A DNA stretch of 20,611 nucleotides, from the NCBI GenBank assembly GCA_024404215.1, contig JAKSQI010000006.1, positions 1 through 20,611 on the forward strand, given 5' to 3'. The translations under genes were made by a program, and so were the position numbers. Of the stretch, positions 1 to 5,583 are shown piece after piece; positions within the stretch are counted from its first letter, which is position 1, and each line of letters begins with the position of its first letter. This DNA comes from Oscillospiraceae bacterium. GTDB taxonomy: Bacteria > Bacillota > Clostridia > Oscillospirales > Oscillospiraceae. The notes beneath the pieces were generated by a model that was not told the origin of the DNA, did not search any database, and saw only the letters and a program-made list of their open reading frames with translations.

Positions 1-75
1 AATACCGATGTGAAACTGTTCGATCAGTTCCGGGGATAAATCACAGGTGCTGTCGGATACGATTTTAATATTCAT
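1..75 (-). CDS. DegV family fatty-acid-binding protein, N-terminal fragment
   Basis: Only the first 25 codons lie in the window; the gene runs off the left edge on the minus strand. The translation begins MNIKIVSDSTCDLSPELIEQ, the signature start of DegV proteins (IKIVTDSTCDLP), which bind a fatty acid and act with fatty acid kinase to feed exogenous fatty acids into phospholipid synthesis in Firmicutes. The ATG at 73-75 has a GAGAGGG ribosome binding site about 8 bases upstream, and a TATAAT promoter lies at 109-138. Family assignment rests on this short segment alone, so the exact DegV subtype cannot be told. Confidence 0.8.
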   Translation of the reverse strand, partial: MNIKIVSDSTCDLSPELIEQFHIGI

Positions 76-108
76 AAAGATACCCTCTCTGCTTTGCAAT
101 TTTCTTGT

Positions 109-138
109 ATTATAGCTTAGGTGAGGCTGACTTTGCAA
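109..138 (-). promoter_or_regulatory. Sigma-A type promoter for degV
   Basis: On the minus strand a TATAAT (109-114) is preceded by TTGCAA (133-138) with an 18-bp spacer. The start codon at 75 is about 30 bases from the predicted transcription start. The -10 is perfect and the -35 matches at four of six positions. Confidence 0.6.
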
Positions 139-216
139 TTCGTTAAAGGGAAAAAGGAAAAAATGTTGGGGATTTAGGCGGGTTTTATAAATTTGATATT
201 TGTTTACAGTTTCCGC

Positions 217-244
217 TTGCAATTTTGCCAAGGTATGTTAGAAT
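217..244 (+). promoter_or_regulatory. Promoter for the ferredoxin gene
   Basis: TTGCAA (217-222) and TAGAAT (239-244) are spaced by 16 bp. A TGT directly before the -10 gives an extended -10 element. The predicted start near 251 leaves a leader of about 44 bases before the ferredoxin ATG. Confidence 0.5.
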
Positions 245-294
245 GCAAATACCATATATATTCATATGCAGATTTTATAAGGAGGAAGAATAAC

Positions 295-465
295 ATGGCA
301 GCTGTTGTTAATGCTGAGAAGTGCACCGCTTGCGGTACCTGCGCTGATGCTTGCCCCATGAGTGCTATCACCATGGAGGATGTTGCTGTTGTTGATGCTG
401 ACGCTTGCGTTTCCTGCGGCGCTTGCACCGGTGACTGCCCCAACGAAGCAATCGAGGTTGAGTAA
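295..465 (+). CDS. Ferredoxin, 2[4Fe-4S] clostridial type
   Basis: A 56-residue electron carrier. It has two CxxCxxCxxxCP motifs, Cys10/13/16 with Cys20-Pro21 and Cys38/41/44 with Cys48-Pro49, the textbook pattern of the clostridial ferredoxin that shuttles low-potential electrons between oxidoreductases such as pyruvate:ferredoxin oxidoreductase and hydrogenase. The length of 55-60 residues is normal for the family, and the acidic composition with few basic residues is also typical. The ATG at 295 is chosen because GGAGG (281-285) lies 9 bases upstream and the protein then starts at MAAVVNAEKC; the frame stays open upstream to 193 but without family resemblance. It is monocistronic, with its own promoter and a strong terminator. 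Confidence 0.97.
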   Translation: MAAVVNAEKCTACGTCADACPMSAITMEDVAVVDADACVSCGACTGDCPNEAIEVE

Positions 466-477
466 TTAATCTCACTC

Positions 478-507
478 AAGCCCCTTCTTCGGAAGGGGCT
501 TTTTTCT
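478..507 (+). terminator. Rho-independent terminator of the ferredoxin gene
   Basis: A 10-bp stem (AAGCCCCTTC with GAAGGGGCTT, TTCG loop) is followed by TTTTTTC. It starts 12 bases after the ferredoxin stop codon. Confidence 0.9.
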
Positions 508-524
508 TTGCCGTTGGTGGCCCC

Positions 525-549
525 CTCTCCTCCCTTCGGGGGAGGGGAG
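525..549. repeat. GC-rich hairpin ahead of the tandem repeats
   Basis: CTCTCCTCCC (525-534) can pair with GGGAGGGGAG (540-549), ten pairs including one G-U. It lies between the ferredoxin terminator and the first 92-bp repeat. There is no U-run after it, so it is probably part of the repeat region rather than a terminator. Confidence 0.5.
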
Positions 550-558
550 ACACCTGTC

Positions 559-812
559 CACCCGGTTCCCGCAGGGCTGAATCCTGCCACGGGGGGGGAA
601 CCGTCATCTGCGAAATTCGGGAGAAAGCAAAGCCGGAAGAGACGGCCTGCCCACCCGGTTTCCGCGGGGCTGAATCCGGCCACGGAGGGGAACCGTCATC
701 TGCGAAATTCGGGAGAAAGCAAAGCCGGAGGAGATGGCTGCCTACCCGGTTCCCGCAGTGCAGAGTCCTGTCACGGAGGGAAACCGTCATCCGCGGAACC
801 GGCAGAGCCATC
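559..812. repeat. Tandem structured repeat, about 92-bp unit, 2.6 copies
   Basis: Unit 1 (559-651), unit 2 (652-742) and a more diverged partial unit 3 (743 to about 812) share the order CCCGGTTCCCGC, CTGAATCC, CACGGAGGGGAACCGTCATC, GCGAAATTCGGGAGAAAG and CAAAGCCGGA. Within each unit CGGTTCCC pairs with GGGAACCG around a small inner stem. In units 1 and 2 a second short stem, GCCG with CGGC or TGGC, follows. Differences between units tend to keep pairing (C to U opposite G). Every reading frame through it shifts between units, so I regard it as non-coding. No spacer-like unique segments exist between units. Function unknown. Confidence 0.8.
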
Positions 813-815
813 CTG

Positions 816-851
816 CGAAAAGAAAACCCCCGAAGGCTTAGCCTTCGGGGG
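816..851 (-). terminator. Rho-independent terminator of rplU-rpmA
   Basis: An 11-bp stem (CCCCCGAAGGC with GCCTTCGGGGG, 3-base loop) lies 20 bases after the rpmA stop. Read on the minus strand it is followed by TTTTCTTTTC. Confidence 0.88.
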
Positions 852-870
852 TGGTAAGTTCACATAGACC

Positions 871-1134
871 TTACTGTGCGATTTCCTCGTATACGGAAAC
901 CTGCTTGCGGTCACGACCCAGACGCTCAAACTTAACGATGCCGTTAGCCTTTGCGTACAGAGTGTCGTCGCTGCCGATGCCGACATTAACGCCGGGATGG
1001 ATGCGGGTGCCGCGCTGTCTTACCAGGATGTTGCCGGCAAGAGCAAACTGACCATCAGCTCTCTTGCGGCCGAGGCGCTTGGACGCGGAATCACGGCCGT
1101 TCTTGGTAGAACCCATACCTTTCTTATGTGCCAT
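871..1134 (-). CDS. rpmA: 50S ribosomal protein L27
   Basis: An 87-residue protein beginning MAHKKGMGSTKNGRDSASKR, the conserved L27 N-terminus that reaches toward the peptidyl transferase centre of the large subunit. The body (GNILVRQRGTRIHPG, then VGIGSDDTLYAKANGIVKFE) is canonical. It is the second gene of a two-gene unit with rplU, whose stop lies 41 bases upstream. Most Firmicutes L27 proteins carry an N-terminal extension (consensus MLxLDLQLFASKKG) cleaved by the Prp protease, whose gene sits between rplU and rpmA. Here L27 starts directly at MAHKKG and there is no room for prp. The start is supported by GGAGGTGAAACC just upstream. Confidence 0.97.
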   Translation of the reverse strand: MAHKKGMGSTKNGRDSASKRLGRKRADGQFALAGNILVRQRGTRIHPGVNVGIGSDDTLYAKANGIVKFERLGRDRKQVSVYEEIAQ

Positions 1135-1175
1135 TGTGGTTTCACCTCCGAATTGTGTGATAAGGAATCTCTGAC

Positions 1176-1487
1176 TTACAGAGAAATGGTTTCAATCTGC
1201 AGCTTGGTGTAGGGCTGTCTGTGACCCTGCTTTCTGCGATAACCCTTCTTGGGGTGCATCTTGTAGACGATAACCTTCTTAGCCTTGCCGTTCTTAACAA
1301 CCTTGGCAGTGACCTTGGCGCCTTCAACTACGGGCTTGCCGATGGCCTGGGTTTCGTCACCGATTACGGCCAGGACCTGATCGAATACTACGGTCTCGTC
1401 GGCCTCGTTGGCCAGCTTCTCAACGTAGATTACATCGCCCTCGGCTACGCGATACTGCTTACCGCCGGTAACAATAATTGCTGTCAT
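1176..1487 (-). CDS. rplU: 50S ribosomal protein L21
   Basis: A 103-residue L21, which binds 23S rRNA in the large subunit. Family hallmarks are visible: MTAIIVTGGKQYRVAEGD at the start, the segment KVIVYKMHPKKGYRRKQGHRQ near the end split as KVIVYK and KKGYRRKQGHRQ, and a terminal TKLQIETI. I choose the ATG at 1485-1487, which has AGAGGTG seven bases upstream and gives the standard family length; a GTG at 1496 would add three residues and destroy the ribosome binding site spacing. First gene of the rplU-rpmA unit, transcribed from a strong promoter at 1570-1598 through a structured leader. Confidence 0.97.
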   Translation of the reverse strand: MTAIIVTGGKQYRVAEGDVIYVEKLANEADETVVFDQVLAVIGDETQAIGKPVVEGAKVTAKVVKNGKAKKVIVYKMHPKKGYRRKQGHRQPYTKLQIETISL

Positions 1488-1563
1488 GTGTTTCACCTCT
1501 TACTTTTTTAGAGACTCGCTGTAACGGGTGGGACGAACCACTTGCATACCCGGTCAATGCGGC
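1488..1563 (-). promoter_or_regulatory. Candidate L21 autoregulatory leader
   Basis: The rplU 5' untranslated region of about 75 bases is structured. On the minus strand CGGG pairs with CCCG around an inner GTGG/CCAC stem with loop TTCGTC, followed by a conserved-looking stretch TTACAGCGAGT. Position and general build match the L21 leader known from Firmicutes, where L21 represses its own operon. I identify it from position and remembered motif only, without an alignment. Confidence 0.5.
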
Positions 1564-1569
1564 TTTGAT

Positions 1570-1598
1570 AGTATATCAACCAAACCCTTGCTTGTCAA
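1570..1598 (-). promoter_or_regulatory. Strong promoter of rplU-rpmA
   Basis: TTGACA (1593-1598 read on the minus strand), a 17-bp spacer and TATACT (1570-1575). The -35 is perfect and the -10 has one mismatch, fitting a ribosomal protein operon. Confidence 0.88.
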
Positions 1599-1634
1599 TG
1601 CTTATTTTGGACTTTCAATAAGAAATTCAAACAG

Positions 1635-1668
1635 TAAGAAGCAGCGCCTTGGCGCTGCTTCTTATTTT
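1635..1668. terminator. Strong hairpin between the acetyltransferase unit and rplU
   Basis: TAAGAAGCAGCG at 1635 pairs with CGCTGCTTCTTA ending at 1664, a stem of about 13 bp. The U-rich tail (TTATTTTG) follows on the plus strand; the minus-strand tail is poorer. It may insulate the rplU promoter from transcription arriving from the acetyltransferase unit. No plus-strand gene upstream would need it. Confidence 0.55.
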
Positions 1669-1743
1669 GAAAAAGGAGATTAAATTGAAAAAGAGAAAAT
1701 TCTTACTTACTTGACCACCTATATACTAGCATGGTCTTGTTAC

Positions 1744-1774
1744 TGAAAAAGAATAATCCTATTACAGAATTATT
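1744..1774 (-). terminator. AT-rich terminator of the udg-acetyltransferase unit
   Basis: On the minus strand AATAATTC and GGATTATT form an eight-pair stem (one G-U) around TGTAATA, followed by CTTTTTC. It lies about 22 bases after the acetyltransferase stop codon. The low GC of the stem makes it a moderate candidate. Confidence 0.5.
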
Positions 1775-1796
1775 AAGTTGAGAAATTTTCGCCTTT

Positions 1797-2555
1797 TCAG
1801 TCCAAGGCCAAACCGGGCCAGGCATCCTCCTGCCCCCGGGCAGAGCCATATACCATGGCAAAGGGAAGGCCGGAATGGGTTACTTCCGGTGGCCGCCTCA
1901 GCAAGGTCCGGGAAGCCCCGCCTACCAGACTGGCCAGAAGCAGGGGCCCCGGCCGACTGGCTGGGCCCAGCCACTCCAGAATGCGGGCATGGCTGCCGTC
2001 GCTTTCCACAGCGGCACACCAGTCCTCGCCGCAGTAGAGCAGACCTCCGGCGGAGACGAAAAAGTTCAGCAGCTCCGGGCTGTGTTCTATAGCAGGGCGG
2101 TGGGCCAGCAGGGCAGCCCGTTTGGAGCGGTATCTCTCTATGGAGACGGGAATGGCCGGGGGGGCTGATGTGGTGACTGCCAGTTCCTCCTCTACAACCG
2201 GAAAGCCCGGGGTAAAGCCGCACTTTTCATAGAAGGAGAAGAGACCGCGATTCGCCGGATGCAGCAAAATGTGGGCAAAGCCGGCTTCCCGAGCCAGGCT
2301 GACAGCCTTTTGGGTTACTGCCAGTCCCAGCCCCCGGCCTCGATAGGCGGGAGCAACGGCCACGGCATAGAGATGGCAGCAGGGCTGACCCAAATAGCTG
2401 CCCACCGGCAGCAGGTAAGCGGCAGCAATCAGATGGCCGTCTTCTTGGATGACGGCGGTGTGCTTCGGCCGGTAGAAGGTATCAAACCAAGGATTCAGAA
2501 AGTCCGGGCCATCCCCGAATACGGCCTGCCAAAGGGCCTTGCATTGGTCCATCAT
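1797..2555 (-). CDS. GNAT family N-acetyltransferase
   Basis: A 252-residue protein whose N-terminal half (about residues 30-150) is a GNAT domain that moves an acyl group from acyl-CoA to an amine. The acetyl-CoA binding loop is seen as VAVAPAYRGRGLG (residues 65-77), after a beta strand HLIAAAYLLPVG; a later LFSFYEKCGF (about 106-115) is the usual terminal GNAT motif. The C-terminal 110 residues are not recognised; they may form a second, degenerate GNAT-like fold, as in several long GNAT proteins. The ATG ATG start at 2553-2555 has AAGGGG about six bases upstream, overlapping the end of the glycosylase gene (9-base gap), so the two are likely co-translated. The substrate cannot be told. 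Confidence 0.88.
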   Translation of the reverse strand: MMDQCKALWQAVFGDGPDFLNPWFDTFYRPKHTAVIQEDGHLIAAAYLLPVGSYLGQPCCHLYAVAVAPAYRGRGLGLAVTQKAVSLAREAGFAHILLHPANRGLFSFYEKCGFTPGFPVVEEELAVTTSAPPAIPVSIERYRSKRAALLAHRPAIEHSPELLNFFVSAGGLLYCGEDWCAAVESDGSHARILEWLGPASRPGPLLLASLVGGASRTLLRRPPEVTHSGLPFAMVYGSARGQEDAWPGLALD

Positions 2556-2564
2556 GACAGCCCC

Positions 2565-3155
2565 TTAATAATAGCTGAGCTCTGTGTTGGGGCAGAGCTC
2601 TTTGATCTTTTGCTCTATGGCTTTCAAATCCAGAAAGGTTTCCGGCCGTTTGCTCTCATCCCGAAGCAGGGCCGAAGGGTGGTAAATGGCAATAAAGGGA
2701 ATGCCTTCACGCTCAAACCACTGGCCATGCTCTCTGGTAATTTTAAAATCCGGGTGGATTAATGCACCGGCAGCAATGCGGCCCAGACAGATGACCAGCT
2801 TGGGCTGCAGCAGGCGGTACTGTTCCCGCAGCCAGCCAATGCAGGCCTCCTGCTCTTCGTGCAGAGGGTCCCGATTCTTGGGCGGCCGGCATTTTACCAC
2901 ATTGGCGATGTAGATGTTGCTTTTTCGGTCCAGACCGATGATTTTCAGCATGTCGTCCAGCAGCTGGCCGGCTTTGCCTACAAAGGGCTCGCCCTGCAGG
3001 TCCTCTGTTTCGCCGGGGCCTTCGCCCACCAGCATAATTTCGGCGGTTTTCACACCGGCGCCGAAAACCGGGTTGGTTCTCTTTTCATGCAGGCTGCATT
3101 TGCGGCAGTTGGCGCAGGCTTCCTCCAAGGCTTCCCAGGTATACACAGCCGTCAC
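2565..3155 (-). CDS. Family 4 uracil-DNA glycosylase (4Fe-4S)
   Basis: A base-excision repair enzyme that removes uracil from DNA. The sequence shows the family-4 iron-sulfur ligands Cys14 and Cys17, then Cys89 and Cys105, with the 16-residue spacing typical of the family, the uracil-binding motif GEGPGETEDLQGEPFVGKAG (residues 44-63), NVVKCRPPKNRDP (85-97) and the second active-site motif YHPSALLRD near the C-terminus. Length 196 is normal. The annotated GTG at 3155 sits directly on its ribosome binding site and only about 8 bases from the predicted transcript start; a second GTG at 3146 (residue 4) has AAGGGG eight bases upstream and is the more likely start. First gene of a two-gene unit with the acetyltransferase. 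Confidence 0.95.
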   Translation of the reverse strand: MTAVYTWEALEEACANCRKCSLHEKRTNPVFGAGVKTAEIMLVGEGPGETEDLQGEPFVGKAGQLLDDMLKIIGLDRKSNIYIANVVKCRPPKNRDPLHEEQEACIGWLREQYRLLQPKLVICLGRIAAGALIHPDFKITREHGQWFEREGIPFIAIYHPSALLRDESKRPETFLDLKAIEQKIKELCPNTELSYY

Positions 3156-3169
3156 CCCTTTCTTCTGCC

Positions 3170-3198
3170 ATTATACACAAGGGGGAGAATCTGCGCAA
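3170..3198 (-). promoter_or_regulatory. Promoter of the uracil-DNA glycosylase unit
   Basis: TATAAT (3170-3175) with TTGCGC (3193-3198) 17 bp upstream on the minus strand. The perfect -10 is convincing and the -35 is poor. The start point near 3163 gives a very short leader, which favours translation from the GTG at 3146. Confidence 0.55.
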
Positions 3199-3232
3199 GA
3201 AAGGGAAAAACCTGTTTTTCTGCCCATAGGAC

Positions 3233-3261
3233 TGGACGCGGGAGGAGAAAAGCGCTAAAAT
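3233..3261 (+). promoter_or_regulatory. Possible promoter of thrH
   Basis: TGGACG (3233-3238), 17 bp, TAAAAT (3256-3261). Four and five of six consensus matches. The thrH start codon is about 26 bases downstream of the predicted transcription start. Confidence 0.4.
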
Positions 3262-3293
3262 AAACCATTCTTATTACTTGGGAGGAACTCATT

Positions 3294-3893
3294 ATGAATA
3301 TTTGCTGCCTGGACATGGAAGGCGTTTTGGTACCGGAGATTTGGATTGCTTTTGCTGAAGCGACCAAGATTCCTGAGCTTCGGCTCACCACCCGTGACGA
3401 GCCTGACTATGACAAGCTGATGAAATACCGCCTGAACATCCTGAAGGAGCATAAGCTGGGCCTAAAGGAAATTCAGGAGGTTATTGCTACCATTCATCCT
3501 CTGGACGGTGCCAAGGAATTCCTGGATGAGCTGCGCAGTCTGTCTCAGGTTGTTATCCTCAGCGATACCTTTGAGCAGTTTGCTGCTCCTCTCATGAAGC
3601 AGTTGGGCATGCCCACCATTATGTGCAATACCTTGGAGGTTGCCCCGGATGGGGAAATCACCGGTTATCGCATGCGCTGCGCCAACACCAAGCTGACCAC
3701 CGTCAAGGCTCTGCAGTCCATTGGCTATGAGACGCTGGCTACCGGCGACAGCTACAACGACCTGGCCATGATTCAGGCCAGCAAGGCCGGCTTCCTCTTC
3801 CGCAGCACGGATAAGATTAAGGCTGACTATCCGGATATTCCCGCTTACGAAAGCTTTGACGACCTGCTGGGCGCCTTCAAAGCCAATCTGTAA
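3294..3893 (+). CDS. thrH: Phosphoserine phosphatase / homoserine phosphotransferase, ThrH type
   Basis: A 199-residue HAD-superfamily enzyme closely matching Pseudomonas ThrH (about 205 residues), which hydrolyses phosphoserine and can pass the phosphate to homoserine, linking serine and threonine synthesis. Motif I is CLDMEGVLVPEIW with nucleophile Asp7 and Glu9 in place of the usual second Asp, as in ThrH. TTRDEPDYDKLMKYRLNIL is the ThrH cap region, VVILSDTFEQF is motif II, a Lys near residue 130-140 serves as motif III, and GDSYNDLAM is motif IV. The ATG has GGGAGG eight bases upstream. A membrane protein gene begins 8 bases after the stop and is likely cotranscribed. Whether it acts mainly as phosphatase or phosphotransferase cannot be told from sequence. 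Confidence 0.92.
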   Translation: MNICCLDMEGVLVPEIWIAFAEATKIPELRLTTRDEPDYDKLMKYRLNILKEHKLGLKEIQEVIATIHPLDGAKEFLDELRSLSQVVILSDTFEQFAAPLMKQLGMPTIMCNTLEVAPDGEITGYRMRCANTKLTTVKALQSIGYETLATGDSYNDLAMIQASKAGFLFRSTDKIKADYPDIPAYESFDDLLGAFKANL

Positions 3894-3901
3894 GGCCCTT
3901 T

Positions 3902-5032
3902 ATGGAAGAAGAATACCAGTCTCCGTTGAATGCAGGGCCGGAAGAAATCCCTGAATTTGCCCCGGCAGCTTCTCCGGAGGGGGGAACCACCCAAACGGAA
4001 GAGTCTGCCTCTGCTCCGGAACCCCACTTTGCAGCAAGCTTTCTGCCGACCAAGCAGATTTTTCGGGATTTTGGACGTCTTCATGTAAAAAAGGCACCTT
4101 TGGCCCGCTTCTATCTCATTGCAGGGCTGCTTTGCTGCCTGGCCTATGCCGTGTTAACGCTGGTTTTTGGCCCTTCCTGGCTCTTCCTGTTGGGCGCAGG
4201 TGCTGTTTGGCTGCTCCTTTGGATGTTTATGGGGGAGATTATCGGCGGACGCAGCTGGCGTGCCCAGAAAAAGGCCGGCCGGAATATCCCGGTGGACTTT
4301 GTTTTTGGCAGTGAAGGGATGACCGGACGTAATGCCCTGGCCGAAAGTCGTATCCGCTACAGTGCCTTGACGGATGTGCGGGAGGGGGACTGGGTCTATG
4401 CCCTCTATCTCAACCGAAATCAAGCTCAGCTGCTTCCAAAGGGGAGCTTTACGGAGGGGACGGCAGAGGAATTCGGCGACTATCTGTCGGAAAAAATCGG
4501 GAAGCCTATTCCCTACTATTCCACCGAAGGCCATGTCTGGCTAAAGCTGTTGGCGGGGCTTCTGGCTTTTGCTCTGCTGGCAAGCCTTTCTTTCCTGCCG
4601 ATGTTCCAACGAACCAAGCTGCAGAGCTACGGGATTCCGGGCTACTGCGTGGTTCTTCCTTCTGATTTTATTTTAAAGCAGGACCCGGATTATGATTTTT
4701 ATGCCAACCGGGAGGATTCCGGCATCTATGCTTATCAGGTTTCCAAACAGGAGCTGTGGGCTTATCTGGGGCGGAATCTAACCTTGGAAGAGTATGCGGC
4801 CATGCTGGCTAAGTATGCCCGGGTGGATCAATCCCAAACCTTTACCGCGGCGGATGGCAGCTGCCGCATGACCTACACCATGACCATTCAAGGACGGAAC
4901 TATTTCTTTTACGATGTGGTTTCGGAGGGCTCGGAAACCTTCTGGGAGACCACCTTTGTCTGCTTTGCGGAGGATCGGGACAGCTATCTGAAGGTTTTCC
5001 CTAAATGGGCGGACACCATACACTGTGATTAA
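3902..5032 (+). CDS. Membrane protein with YcxB-like domain
   Basis: A 376-residue protein of unknown role. Residues 1-65 are a Pro/Glu/Ser-rich cytoplasmic tail. Two membrane segments follow at about 69-89 and 92-114, then a soluble segment at about 125-205 resembling the YcxB-like C-terminal domain (FVFGSEGMTGRNALAESRIR, then YALYLNRNQAQLLPKGSF), a third membrane segment at about 213-233, and an extracytoplasmic C-terminal domain of about 140 residues rich in Tyr and acidic residues with no motif I recognise. It starts 8 bases after thrH with only a weak AAGG ahead of the ATG, so translation may depend on coupling. YcxB proteins are uncharacterised. A two-way terminator follows at once. Confidence 0.75.
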   Translation: MEEEYQSPLNAGPEEIPEFAPAASPEGGTTQTEESASAPEPHFAASFLPTKQIFRDFGRLHVKKAPLARFYLIAGLLCCLAYAVLTLVFGPSWLFLLGAGAVWLLLWMFMGEIIGGRSWRAQKKAGRNIPVDFVFGSEGMTGRNALAESRIRYSALTDVREGDWVYALYLNRNQAQLLPKGSFTEGTAEEFGDYLSEKIGKPIPYYSTEGHVWLKLLAGLLAFALLASLSFLPMFQRTKLQSYGIPGYCVVLPSDFILKQDPDYDFYANREDSGIYAYQVSKQELWAYLGRNLTLEEYAAMLAKYARVDQSQTFTAADGSCRMTYTMTIQGRNYFFYDVVSEGSETFWETTFVCFAEDRDSYLKVFPKWADTIHCD

Positions 5033-5071
5033 AAAAGCATTCCCTGCGTGCGCACAGGGAATGCTTTTTTC
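5033..5071. terminator. Bidirectional terminator between convergent genes
   Basis: AAAAAAGCATTCCCTG pairs with CAGGGAATGCTTTTTT around an 8-base loop, giving a U-run on both strands. It fills the whole gap between the YcxB-like gene (ends 5032) and the SseB-like gene (ends 5072). Confidence 0.9.
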
Positions 5072-5560
5072 TTATTCCATGGGGGTGTCGGGAGGCAGGT
5101 TGCTCTCCAGCTTGGCAATTTCGTCCGCAATTTCAAAGGGCAGCACCATGGATTCACTGAAGGGGTCCAGGGCCAGACCCTCTACCTGATAGGTGTGAGC
5201 CAGTTCAATGACCTTAATCATGGGGAGCTTGATGGTGGTGAACTTTTTGCCGTAATCACCGGGGATAACGGTGGTAGCGGAAAAAATGGGGAAAAAGCGT
5301 TTCTCTCCGCTGCGAAGAATGTCGGGCTTCAGGCGGGTGCCACCGGGCATGGTCAGCTCCTCGCCGGGGCCCAGAGATTCAATCAGCCCGGTGTTTTCTC
5401 CTGCCAGAACCCGGTTCATGGGCACAATCACCTTGCTGTCCCGCAGGCAGCTCATCAGGGGACTTAGGGTGTCCATGCTGCGGTTCTCCAAAAAGTTGTG
5501 CTTGAGATAAAGCAGAACCTGTCCATCCTCCAAAGAGGCGGGATCAATGTATTCAGCCAT
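5072..5560 (-). CDS. SseB family protein
   Basis: A 162-residue soluble protein resembling the SseB N-terminal domain: an opening helix-strand (LEDGQVLLYLKHNFLENRS), a central ILRSGEKRFFPIFSA segment matching the diagnostic strand where SseB proteins carry G..FlPvFts, and a C-terminal LALDPFSESMVLPFEIADEI that matches the usual l-iNPfs..l.l. SseB was named for enhanced serine sensitivity in E. coli; the biochemical role is unknown. It lies 23 bases downstream of dsdA, a D-serine ammonia-lyase, so the two form a unit; a link to serine is tempting but is only inference from the family name and position. GAGGA precedes the ATG by about 9 bases. Confidence 0.72.
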   Translation of the reverse strand: MAEYIDPASLEDGQVLLYLKHNFLENRSMDTLSPLMSCLRDSKVIVPMNRVLAGENTGLIESLGPGEELTMPGGTRLKPDILRSGEKRFFPIFSATTVIPGDYGKKFTTIKLPMIKVIELAHTYQVEGLALDPFSESMVLPFEIADEIAKLESNLPPDTPME

Positions 5561-5583
5561 AAAGGGTATTCCTCACTTTCGTG

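Noticed and set aside
559..812. The tandem repeats as a CRISPR array
   Set aside because: The unit is about 92 bp, repeats are directly adjacent with no spacers, there are under three copies, and no cas genes are in the window.
204..867. Open frames of 110-160 codons through the ferredoxin and repeat region
   Set aside because: They run through the tandem repeats and change frame from unit to unit, and none has a ribosome binding site. The repeated peptide is a by-product of repeated DNA.
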